This document shows positions 41,234-49,755 of a stretch of 64,000 nucleotides of DNA, piece after piece; position 1 is the first letter of the stretch, and each line of letters opens with the position of its first letter. The stretch lies in the NCBI GenBank assembly GCA_965212545.1, contig CBDBVB010000021.1, forward strand, positions 868,001 to 932,000, written 5' to 3'. Source of the DNA: JABDIP01 sp965212545. GTDB lineage: Bacteria; Pseudomonadota; Alphaproteobacteria; DSM-16000; Inquilinaceae. The position numbers and the translations under genes are program-made. A model generated the notes under the pieces. The model was not told the DNA's origin. It saw nothing but the letters and a program-made list of their open reading frames with translations, and ran no database searches.

Positions 41234-43037
41234 ATGAGCGGCGCTGACGACGATACGAGGCTGGTCTCGGAGGGGAACGGGACGGCGCCGTCGGACGAGG
41301 CCCGGGTCGCTCCCGGGACCGTTCTCAGCCACACCTATCGGGTCGAGGCGCTGCTGGCCCGAGGCGGCATGGGCGAGGTGCATCGGGCGCGCCACGTCAA
41401 GCTCGGCACCGAGCACGCGATCAAGATCATGCTGCCGGACTCTGGCCCAGGACAAGCGGGTGATCGATCTGTTCACCCGCGAGGCGGCGGTCCTGCGCAA
41501 CGTGCGCAACGAGGCGGTTGTCGGCTATGACGGCGTCGTCTGCGATGAGCTGGGCCGCCTCTACCTGATCATGGAGTATGCCGACGGGCCGTCATTGAAG
41601 GCGCGCCTGAAGGACGGCCCTTTGAGCCCGGATGAGGTGCTGGTGCTGCGAGACCGGCTGGCGATGGGGCTCGGGGCGGCCCATGAGAAGGGCGTCATCC
41701 ATCGCGACATGTCGCCGGACAATGTGATCCTGCCCGGCGGCCGGCTGGAGGATGCCAAGATCATCGATTTCGGCATCGCCAAGCTGGCCGATCCGGAGGT
41801 GCAGACCGTCCTCGGCAGCGATTTCGCCGGCAAATACTCTTACGCATCGCCGGAGCAGCTCGGCATGTATGGCGGCAAGGTCGACGCCCGGTCGGACATC
41901 TACAGCGCCGGGCTGGTGCTGGCGGCGGCGGCGGTCGGCAAGCCGTTGCCGATGGGCAAGTCGCATATCGAGGTCATCGAGGCCCGCCGCGCGGTTCCCG
42001 ATTTGAGCGCGGTTCCCGAAGTGCTGCGCGACGAGATCGCCTGGATGCTACAGCCCAATCCGGACGACCGGCCCAGTTCGATGGCCGAATTGATCCCGGC
42101 GCTCGGCGCTCCGGCGACGGTTCGGCCGACGCAGGTGCCGGCGGACAGTTTGCAGGGCAAGTCGTCCGGCACCGGGCGGGTGGTCGGGCTGGCTGTTGGC
42201 CTGGTGGCCGTTCTGGCGGTCGGCGCGACGGTCGGTTTCTTCGTCCTGCGAGAAGACCCGGCGCCGCCGGATGACATCGGCAAGCCCGACGACGATGGGA
42301 TTGCGGTGGTCGATCCGCCACCACCGCCGCCGCCTCCGGATCCCGTGTTCATGCGCGAAGAAATCGCCAAGGTGATCGCGCAGTTTCAGTGCTCGGGGCT
42401 GTCTGCCACGCTCAACGACAATCTGGATGTCGTCGTCACCGGTTTCGTGTCAGACGAAACCGACCTCGGCCGGTTGGTGATCGGCCTGTCGGCAGTCCCC
42501 GGTGTCGAGCAGGTGTTCGAGGCGGTGAGCATTCGGCCCTGGCCGTATTGCGCGGCGATCAACGTGCTGGACACGCAAGCCGGATTGGAGCCCGGTGTGC
42601 CGGGCAAGCCGGCAATCCGTCCGAACAACGCCGATCTGGTCTATTACGAGGGCGACAATCTGGTGGTCCGGGCCACCGCGACGCAGATGTACGATGGATA
42701 CCTCTACGTCGATCTGATCGACAAGGAGGGCAATGTCTACCACTTGTTTCCGAGCAATCGGCGCAGCGACAACAAGGTCTTCGCGGGACAGGAGATCACG
42801 GTCGGCGGCGGGCCGGCGGGGCACCCTGCGGATGTTGTGCTGCCGATTGGCCAGCCATTCGGAACCGACATGATCGTCGCCATGTCGTCGCCGGTCCCGC
42901 TCTATGCCGAGGCGCGGCCATTCCAGGAGCCGGCATCGGAGTTCCTGCAGACCCTGAGCAGTGCGCTGACCGATGTGACCGATAGCGGCCACGATCCTGT
43001 CGCCAGCTACGTATTCATTACCTCCCGCGAGCAATAG
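41234..43037 (+). pseudogene. Transmembrane Ser/Thr protein kinase with DUF4384-like domain, frameshifted
   Basis: Restored length is 600 residues. The kinase domain starts at about residue 30 (LSHTYRVEALLARGGMGEVH), with the lysine in HAIKIMLP, catalytic loop VIHRDMSPDNVIL near 154-166, and DFGIAK. A membrane helix follows at about 315-338 (VVGLAVGLVAVLAVGATVGF), then a proline linker, a Cys-containing segment (FQCSGLSATLNDNLDVVVTG), and the DUF4384-like domain (YDGYLYVDLIDKEGNVYHLF). The frame breaks once: an extra T near 41441 (after IMLPD) shifts the first 70 codons out of register with the rest. It is a PknB-type kinase with a periplasmic sensor, close to T6SS genes where PpkA-type kinases are known regulators. 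As written, no full kinase can be made unless translation starts at an internal codon, which would lack the glycine loop. Confidence 0.75.
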
Positions 43038-43059
43038 GCGCCGCCTCGTCCCGCGGCGC
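43038..43059. terminator. GC-rich hairpin between convergent genes
   Basis: Seven-base-pair stem GCGCCGC / GCGGCGC (43038-43044 and 43053-43059) with an eight-base loop, immediately after the kinase stop. No T run follows, so its use as a terminator is uncertain. Confidence 0.4.
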
Positions 43060-43078
43060 GAGACAAACGAAGAATGCC

Positions 43079-44053
43079 CTAGCGTTCGGTCGGCACCTCG
43101 CGGCCCGGCTCCTCCGGCTCGTCGTCGATCAGCTGGGCGGGGAAGCCCGGAGCGCGCAACAAGCTGCCGCAGGAATCCTCCAGACGCCTGACGATCATCG
43201 GCGACCAGGCGCCTTCGCCATAGCGTTCGGCGCCATCGTCGAATATGCGGCCGAGCAGCGGCGAGAGCTCGAGAGACACACCGGCGCGGTCCGCCACGTC
43301 CTGGAAAAGCCCAAGATCCTTTTGCACCAGTTCCATGGTGAAGCCGATATCGTATGAGCCGTTCAGTATCACCTGGCTCTCGGTCTCGTGCACGAAGGAG
43401 TTGCCCGAGGAGATCCGGATCGCCTCATAGGCGGTCGTCAGGTCCATTCCGGCCTGCTTCGCGACCATCAGCGCCTCGCCCAGCGCCACCAGGTTGGCGG
43501 TCGCAAGATAGTTGGTGACGACTTTCAACACCGATGCCGAGCCCAGTGGACCGGTATGCAGGATGCGCCGGCCCATGGACGAAAGCACCGGCAGCACGGA
43601 CTCGAACACCTCGCGCGTGCCGCCGGCGAAGATCGATATGTTGCCGGTCGCGGCGCGGTGGCAGCCGCCGGAGACCGGGCAGTCCATGGCAGTGGCGCCG
43701 CGCGCTTCGACCAGCGCTCCCAGCCGCTTTACCTCGGACTCGTCGGTGGTGCTCATCTCCAGCCACGTCTTTCCCGGAGCCAGGCCGCTCAGCAGGCCGG
43801 ACTTAGCTTCCAGGACCTGGGCGCAAGCGGCCGGGGAGGGCAGGCAGGTGATCAGAACGTCGGCGGAATCGGCGACGTGCCCCGGCGTATTCGCCCAGCT
43901 GGCGCCTTTGTCGATGAACGGCCGTGCCCGGCTCCGGTCGAGTTCGTGGACGGTCAGTGGGAAGCCGCTGCGTTGCAGGCTGCCGGCCAGCTTGCCACCG
44001 ACATTGCCGAGCCCTATGAACCCGATCCTGGGTCCGTTGACCGCGCTGCTCAT
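43079..44053 (-). CDS. NAD(P)-dependent 3-hydroxyisobutyrate-dehydrogenase-family protein
   Basis: A 324-residue beta-hydroxyacid dehydrogenase. The Rossmann motif GFIGLGNVGG is at residues 10-19; the substrate-binding block DCPVSGG is near 124-130; and the catalytic lysine region KVVTNYLATANLVALGEAL is near 177-195. Family members oxidise 3-hydroxyisobutyrate, tartronate semialdehyde (in reverse) and similar short hydroxy acids. Overlaps the HD-domain gene upstream in ATGA, so the pair is co-translated. It lies between two kinase paralogues on the opposite strand, which suggests insertion of a metabolic pair into the cluster, or duplication of the kinase around it. Confidence 0.87.
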   Translation of the reverse strand: MSSAVNGPRIGFIGLGNVGGKLAGSLQRSGFPLTVHELDRSRARPFIDKGASWANTPGHVADSADVLITCLPSPAACAQVLEAKSGLLSGLAPGKTWLEMSTTDESEVKRLGALVEARGATAMDCPVSGGCHRAATGNISIFAGGTREVFESVLPVLSSMGRRILHTGPLGSASVLKVVTNYLATANLVALGEALMVAKQAGMDLTTAYEAIRISSGNSFVHETESQVILNGSYDIGFTMELVQKDLGLFQDVADRAGVSLELSPLLGRIFDDGAERYGEGAWSPMIVRRLEDSCGSLLRAPGFPAQLIDDEPEEPGREVPTER

Positions 44054-44640
44054 GCGTTGCCCCCGGCTGCATGGCCGGCCAGGATTTCGGGGTCGAAGGG
44101 CGGCCGGCCGAATATCTCCCGCATCAACGGCTCGAAATGCGACAGCGGCTTGGTCGGATAGTCGGGATCAAATGCCTCCTGATCCCAGTCGCGGCAGAAC
44201 CGAAGGCATGACTCGTACCATTGGTGGTCGGCGTATTTGCGATGCCGGTTTCCGTCGCGGCCCAATTGCGGCTCGTAATACGCCATCTGGAACAGGCCGT
44301 GCATCTCGATCACCCAGGTGACTTCGGCACGCACATAGGGGCGGATGATCGCGGCGGCCAGTTGGGAATGGTTTTGCGGCGCCAGATCGTCGCCCAGATC
44401 ATGAATCAGCGCCGCGGCGATCATCTCCTTGTCGGCGCCGTCGGCCTCCGCCCGGGTGGCTGTCTGCAGGGAGTGGGTCAGCCGCGTCACCTTGTAGCCT
44501 TCGATCGAATGGTCGAGCGCCTTCAGCGCGCCGATGATCCGGTCCGGCAGGCCGTCGATATGGCGGCGCTCGCTCTCGGCCAGGAACTCGTACTCCTCGC
44601 GTGTGCCATCCGCCATGCGGGTGAAGCTCACAGTCTCCAT
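44050..44640 (-). CDS. HD-domain protein, PhnZ/myo-inositol-oxygenase-like
   Basis: A 196-residue protein with HD-superfamily metal ligands: His56 (TRLTHSLQTA), His80-Asp81 (ALIHDLGD), His91 and His114, with a possible last ligand Asp155. The pattern ALIHDLGDDLAPQNHSQLAA resembles the mixed-valence di-iron oxygenase branch (PhnZ, MIOX) more than phosphohydrolases, though by eye this is not decisive. PhnZ cleaves 2-amino-1-hydroxyethylphosphonate after a PhyH-type hydroxylase acts. Here the partner is a hydroxyacid dehydrogenase gene that overlaps its stop. Confidence 0.75.
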   Translation of the reverse strand: METVSFTRMADGTREEYEFLAESERRHIDGLPDRIIGALKALDHSIEGYKVTRLTHSLQTATRAEADGADKEMIAAALIHDLGDDLAPQNHSQLAAAIIRPYVRAEVTWVIEMHGLFQMAYYEPQLGRDGNRHRKYADHQWYESCLRFCRDWDQEAFDPDYPTKPLSHFEPLMREIFGRPPFDPEILAGHAAGGNA

Positions 44641-45114
44641 TATGTGTCCTCCTCGAATCGGCGGTCAGACGCCGCGGCAGGCGACCCGGTACAGACTGTG
44701 CGGACCTTCGCGATCCATGTAGCGACTTCGCAGGTGGCGAGGGTCCTCATCGGTCTGAATCAGCCTCGGTTCGCATGGCCACCGTGCTCCGTCACCGTGC
44801 GGCTACCGGCGCGACGGCCATCTGGAACGGTACTGCTCGCGCAAATCGAACCGGACCATTGCCACGGAGCTTTGTAAATAAGGATTTTGCCGAGAGTGGC
44901 GGGATCGGATTTCGCCACCGCCCGAGCGCCGGGCTGATCGGATGAAATCGCCGGCTGTGACGGTGGTCACTGCCATGTGCCGCCCAGGCGGGGAGATTTC
45001 TTTTGAATCCGGGCGGTTGCCCGCGCAGTATGACGCGGCGCGAGGCCGACAGAGCAAGATCGGTTCGAACTCGCGATCGGTAACCGGAGTGCGGGCGGCC
45101 GGATTGGGGAAGGC
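44641..45114. other. Intergenic region upstream of the second kinase, 474 bases
   Basis: No supported gene. The 12-mer GCGCAGTATGAC at 45023-45034 recurs almost unchanged upstream of the first kinase (GCGCAATATGAC, 41184-41195), so this is probably retained promoter sequence from a duplication. The rest is unremarkable. Confidence 0.5.
45023..45034 (+). promoter_or_regulatory. Conserved upstream element shared by the two kinase genes
   Basis: GCGCAGTATGAC here and GCGCAATATGAC at 41184-41195 differ by one base and lie 92 and 50 bases before the respective starts. TATGAC could be a -10 element, but no well-spaced -35 is seen, so the role is open. Confidence 0.35.
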
Positions 45115-47214
45115 ATGAGCTCGATGGATGACGAGACAAGGCTGGTAAGCCAGTCTGAACTGGCAGCGCAGGCGACCAGCTTTACGGTCGCCCCTGGAGC
45201 CCTGCTCAGTCACACCTACCGGATCGACAAGCTGCTGGCCCGCGGCGGCATGGGCGAGATCTATCGCGCCACGCATGCCAAGCCTCGGGACCCAGCACGC
45301 GATCAAGATCATGCTGCCGGAACTGGCCAAGGACCAGAAGGTCATCGACCTGTTCACGCGCGAGGCGGCGGTTTTGCGCAACGTCCGCAACGAGGCCGTG
45401 GTCGGCTATGACGGCGTCGTCTGCGATGAGGGCGGCCACCTATACCTGATCATGGAATATGTCGACGGGCCGGCATTGTCCGTCCTGCTCGAGGACGGCG
45501 CGCTGGCGCCGCATGATGTGCTGCTGTTGCGCGACCGGCTTGCCATGGGGCTGGGCGCGGCGCACGAGAAGGGCGTCATCCACCGCGACATGTCGCCGGA
45601 CAATGTGATCCTTCCGGGCGGCCAACTGCAGCATGCCAAGATCATCGATTTCGGCATCGCCAAGCTGGCCGATCCCGACGCGCGTACCGTCATCGGTGGC
45701 GATTTCGCCGGCAAGTTCTCCTACGCGTCGCCGGAGCAACTCGGACTCTATAGCGGCCATGTCGATGCCCGGTCGGACATCTACAGTGCCGGACTGGTAC
45801 TGGCGGCGGCGGCGGCGGGCCGGCCTCTGAACATGGGCAAGACGCATATGTCGGTGCTGGAAGCCCGGCGTTCCGTGCCCGATCTCAGTGATGTCCCTGC
45901 AGCCCTGCGCGACGAGATCGCCTGGATGTTGGAGCCGAACCCCGATGACCGGCCGCAATCCATGGAAGAATTGCAGGCCGCAACGAAAAAGGCACGCGGG
46001 GCGCGGGGGCAAAAAGGGCGGCAAGGAAGGAGAAGAAAGGCGGCAAGATCGGGCTTGGCCGCCGGTCTGGCGGCCGTGGTGGTCATCGGCGCCGGAGTCG
46101 GCGGATATTTCTATTTCGGCGGCTCATCCGACGACTACGACCGGAGCAGCCGACGGAGCAGACCGAGACGCCTGCCACGACCCCGACGACCGGAGGCGGC
46201 ACTCAGCTGGCGGCGGGCACTCCGGGCCAGACGACCGCAAGCCCGGCGGCGTCGAGCCCGACGACCACGAGCTCCCACGACCGTTGCGGCACAACTCCGC
46301 TGGGCGGCGGCACGCCACTTGGTGGCGCCACTCCATTGGGCGGTGGCACTCCGCTCGCCGGCGCGACCCAGCCGCCTGCGACGCAGGGCACCCCGCTGGC
46401 GGGAGTCCGGCCGCCCGCCGGCGCCGAGACATCGCCGATCACAACCGTTGCGCAGCAGCCGATCGCCACGACCGGCCAGCCGACCCAGGTCGCCAGCCTT
46501 CCCGACCGGGCCTTCATCGAGCGCGAGGTCGAGGAGGTCCTGGCCGGCTTCCAGTGCTCCGGCCTTTCGGCGACGCTGTCCGACGACCTGCGGGTCATGG
46601 TGACCGGATATCTTGGTGGCGACGACGATCTGCCCCGGCTCTTGAACGCGTTGTCTTCGGTCAACGGAGTGCGCGGCGTGATCGAATCGACCAGCATCCG
46701 GCCGTGGCCCTTCTGCGCCGCGATCGGCGTGCTGGAGGCCCAGGCGGCCATCGTGCCGGGTCGCGGCGGCGGTGGGCCGTTGGTCCAGCCCAACAATCCC
46801 TCGTTGATCTACCAGGAAGGCGACTCGCTAGTGATCAACGCCACAGCGGCCAAAACCTTCGACGGCTACCTTTACATCGACTTCATCGACAAGGAGGGCA
46901 ACGTCTATCACCTGTTTCCGACCGACCGCCGGACCGACAATTTCCGTTCGGCCGGCACGGAAGTGGTCGTTGGCGGTGGTCCGGACGGGTATCCCGGCGA
47001 TCCGCACCTGGTGATAAACCCGCCTTATGGGACCGACATGATCGTGGCTATCTCGACTCCGGTACCGCTATTTGACGAACAGCGCCCGTTTGCGGAATCG
47101 GCGTCGGTCTATCTGCAGGAGCTGAGCGAGGGCCTGACCGCGCTCGAGCGACGCGGATTCGAGACGCCTGCGGCCGGCAACTACGTGTTCATCACATCGC
47201 GACCGGCTGGTTGA
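45115..47214 (+). pseudogene. Second transmembrane Ser/Thr kinase with DUF4384-like domain, two frame breaks
   Basis: A paralogue of the 41-kb kinase, restored to about 699 residues. It begins MSSMDDETRLVSQ, with kinase motifs LARGGMGEIYRA, HAIKIMLPEL, VIHRDMSPDNVIL and DFGIAK. A membrane helix (AAGLAAVVVIGAGVGGYFYF) and a Gly/Thr/Pro linker with repeated GGGTPLGGATPL follow, then FQCSGLSATLSDDLRVMVTG and the DUF4384-like domain (FDGYLYIDFIDKEGNVYHLF). Two opposite single-base errors break it: an extra C at 45283-45284 and a missing C at 46141-46142, which cancel, so start and end are in the same frame. Between them the true frame is shifted. The linker frame is arginine-rich nonsense unless corrected. 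Confidence 0.75.
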
Positions 47215-47368
47215 GGGCTGTAGCGCATCCCGCGGGCGCGGGCAGGAAATAGACGATGGCGAAACCAGGACGACTGGGACTACGTAGGTTATGGCACAGG
47301 GTTCGGCAGACGGTCTTGGTGAGGCGAACGGATGCGCCGGAACAACTCGAACTCCTGGGAGGCGATGC

Positions 47369-47926
47369 ATGAGAGCGTTGCGGTTGGCGGCATGGCAGGT
47401 TTCGCTCGTTGCTCTGGCATTGATGGTTCAGTTCGCCGGGCCGGCTATGGCCGACGACACCAAGATGATGTCATCGCCGACGGCCGCCGATTTCATCCGG
47501 GCGTTGACGCCTCCGGACGCTCAAGGCGACACCAGCGCCAGAGCGGTGGCGATCGGCTCCACCCGGTCGATAGGCCGGCAGCCCTCGGTGAATTTCAAGG
47601 TTCAGTTCGAATTCGGCTCCGACCGGCTGACCGAGGAGGCCAAGCTGGTCCTGGCGGAGCTGGGCGCAGCGATCACCTCGCAGGAACTGTCGGACTACAA
47701 GTTCTTGATCGCCGGACACACCGACGCGGTCGGATCGGAGCAATACAACCTGCTGCTCTCCGAGCGCCGGGCCATGGTAGTGCGTAACTATCTGATCGCC
47801 TCGGTCAATGTCAGCCCGGACCGGCTGCGCGATGTCGGCTGGGGTGAGGCGAGGCCGCTCGATTTGGGCAACCCGGAGGGCGATATCAACCGGCGCGTCG
47901 AGATCACGAACATAGGTGGCCGATGA
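47369..47926 (+). CDS. OmpA-family peptidoglycan-associated protein
   Basis: A 185-residue secreted protein. ATG 47369 begins a signal peptide (MRALRLAAWQVSLVALALMV) cleaved after a site like AMA. The C-terminal domain is OmpA-like: VNFKVQFEFGSDRLTEEAKL, then FLIAGHTDAVGSEQYNLLLS and SERRAMVVRNYL, with the Asp and Arg that bind diaminopimelate. It would tether to peptidoglycan. An upstream in-frame start at 47291 would bury the signal peptide. Its stop overlaps the caspase-like gene start (ATGA), so the two are made together. Confidence 0.87.
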   Translation: MRALRLAAWQVSLVALALMVQFAGPAMADDTKMMSSPTAADFIRALTPPDAQGDTSARAVAIGSTRSIGRQPSVNFKVQFEFGSDRLTEEAKLVLAELGAAITSQELSDYKFLIAGHTDAVGSEQYNLLLSERRAMVVRNYLIASVNVSPDRLRDVGWGEARPLDLGNPEGDINRRVEITNIGGR

Positions 47927-49737
47927 CCATAGTGTGCATCGCGCGCCCCGACGATTGTTCCTCGGTGCGCGGAGCGACCAACGCGTATTTGCGGCGTCTC
48001 GGGTTGGCTGCACTGTCGCTGGCAATGCTGCTCATGGCCGGTGCGACCGCCTCGGCCCAGCCGGGCCTGAAACGCGTAGCGCTGGTGATCGGCAATGCGG
48101 CCTATGCCAACGCGCCTCAACTGGCCAATCCGCGCAACGATGCCCGTGCCATGGCGACATCGCTGCGCAGCGTCGGCTTCATCGTGGAGGAGGGCATCGA
48201 CCTGGATACCGCCGGCATGTACTCCGCAATCCGGACCTTCGGCGGATTGGCGGAAACTGCCGACGTGGCGCTGGTCTTCTATGCCGGTCACGGCATTCAG
48301 GTCGACGGAACGAATTATCTGTTGCCGACCGATGTCAGCCTGTCGCGCGAACGCGACCTCAACTACGAGGGCGTGGCGTTGGAACTGATCATGAGCGAGG
48401 TGGCCCAGACCAAGCGCCTGGGTGTCGTGATCCTCGATGCTTGCCGGGACAACCCGTTTGCCCAGCAACTGGCGCGCTCCATGGGTCCGACCCGCTCGAC
48501 CCTGGTCGGCCGCGGCCTGGCGCGGGTCGAGGAAGCCCCGGCAGACACCCTGATCGCCTTTGCGACCCGTGATGGCGCGGTTGCCGATGACGGCACTGGC
48601 GTCAACAGCCCTTATACGACGGCACTGTTGAGCCATCTGACCGAGCCTGGCCTGGAGATCGGTCAGTATTTCCGCAAGGTGCGCGATACCGTCCTGGACA
48701 GCACCAATGGACGGCAAGAGCCGTTCGTCTACGGTTCGTTGAGCGCCGACCAGTTCTACCTCAACCCGCCGGCGACCGGTGTCGTGCAGCAGGCCGCGAT
48801 CACACCGCCGACTGTGCCGTCGCAGTCCGTCACCACGCCGCAGGAGGACCGCGGCATGTCCAACGACACCGAGCGGCTGTTCTGGGAGTCGATCAGGGAC
48901 AGCAACAACACGGCGGATTTCGAGGCCTATCTGCAGCAGTTTCCCAGCGGTGTGTTTGCCGCCCTGGCGCGCAATCGCATTGCCATCATCGTCGGCACCG
49001 AGCAGTCGGTGGCGCCGCCGGCAACCGTTTCGCCGCCGCCGGACCGTACCGAGACGGCTCTGGCACTGCCGCCGCAGCCGGCGCTCTCCGCCAGAGAGCG
49101 GCGCGAAGTGCAGCGGGCACTCAGACGGCTGGGCCTCTATGACGGCGCCATCGACGGCCTCATTGGCCCGGGATCGCGCGCCGGCATAGTCGACTTCCAG
49201 CGTTCGATCGGCGCGGCGGGAGACGGCAACCTGACCGACGCACAACTGGTCCAGCTGCGTCAGAACGCAGCCGCCGTCACGACATTGGCCCCGCAGACCG
49301 CAACTGGCGAAGCGCCGGCGGCCGTCGTCGAGGCTACGGGGCCGGCGACGCCGATCATCGAGCAAAGTGTGCCGAAGCCGGATGCCCAGACCGAAATCGC
49401 CGTTCTTACGCCTCCGGCGCCGGTCGGCAATTTCGGCGCCATCGCCATCAGCCGGGGTCCGAACCCGGTTCGGCGGGGTGTGTGCAAGAACGAGCAGACC
49501 CAGGACGATGCGGATGAGTGCGCGTTGTCGAAATGCGGTCAGTCTTGCGACGTCCATGCCCAGTTTGGATCCGGTCAGTGCGCCGCCTTTGTCGAGTCCC
49601 GGGAATGGAGCGGCGGCGAGGGATTCGGTGTCGGCGAGACCTGGAACGACGCGGTCGAGGCCGCAAAGATCGAGTGCTTCCGCGTCGCCGGCCGCAACTA
49701 CACCTGCGAGCTTATCGCCAGCGGCTGCAACGAATAG
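47923..49737 (+). CDS. Secreted caspase-like (C14) protein with peptidoglycan-binding and DUF4189-like domains
   Basis: A 604-residue protein. A long N-terminus leads into a hydrophobic export signal (LGLAALSLAMLLMAGATASA). The C14 caspase-like domain covers about residues 50-275, with the catalytic His in VFYAGHGIQV and Cys in VILDACRDNPF. A middle linker is followed by a peptidoglycan-binding fold near 385-435 (EVQRALRRLGLYDGAIDGLI) and a cysteine-rich C-terminus of DUF4189 type (GNFGAIAISRGPNP; CALSKCGQSC). The stop TAG is at 49735-49737. Export plus a peptidoglycan domain point to a periplasmic or surface metacaspase-like peptidase, not a cytosolic death effector. It is coupled to the OmpA-like gene. 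Its target is unknown. Confidence 0.85.
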   Translation: MTIVCIARPDDCSSVRGATNAYLRRLGLAALSLAMLLMAGATASAQPGLKRVALVIGNAAYANAPQLANPRNDARAMATSLRSVGFIVEEGIDLDTAGMYSAIRTFGGLAETADVALVFYAGHGIQVDGTNYLLPTDVSLSRERDLNYEGVALELIMSEVAQTKRLGVVILDACRDNPFAQQLARSMGPTRSTLVGRGLARVEEAPADTLIAFATRDGAVADDGTGVNSPYTTALLSHLTEPGLEIGQYFRKVRDTVLDSTNGRQEPFVYGSLSADQFYLNPPATGVVQQAAITPPTVPSQSVTTPQEDRGMSNDTERLFWESIRDSNNTADFEAYLQQFPSGVFAALARNRIAIIVGTEQSVAPPATVSPPPDRTETALALPPQPALSARERREVQRALRRLGLYDGAIDGLIGPGSRAGIVDFQRSIGAAGDGNLTDAQLVQLRQNAAAVTTLAPQTATGEAPAAVVEATGPATPIIEQSVPKPDAQTEIAVLTPPAPVGNFGAIAISRGPNPVRRGVCKNEQTQDDADECALSKCGQSCDVHAQFGSGQCAAFVESREWSGGEGFGVGETWNDAVEAAKIECFRVAGRNYTCELIASGCNE

Positions 49738-49755
49738 CAACCGCGCCGCGCTTGC

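Noticed and set aside
41077..41509. Minus-strand frame upstream of the secreted protein and antisense to the kinase start
   Set aside because: Shadow of the kinase; the secreted protein has its own ATG at 41002 with a good ribosome site.
575..44640. PhyH gene (1 kb) and HD gene (44 kb) as a PhnY/PhnZ phosphonate pathway
   Set aside because: They are 43 kb apart with different neighbours, and the HD protein's ligand set is not certain. No other phosphonate gene was recognised.
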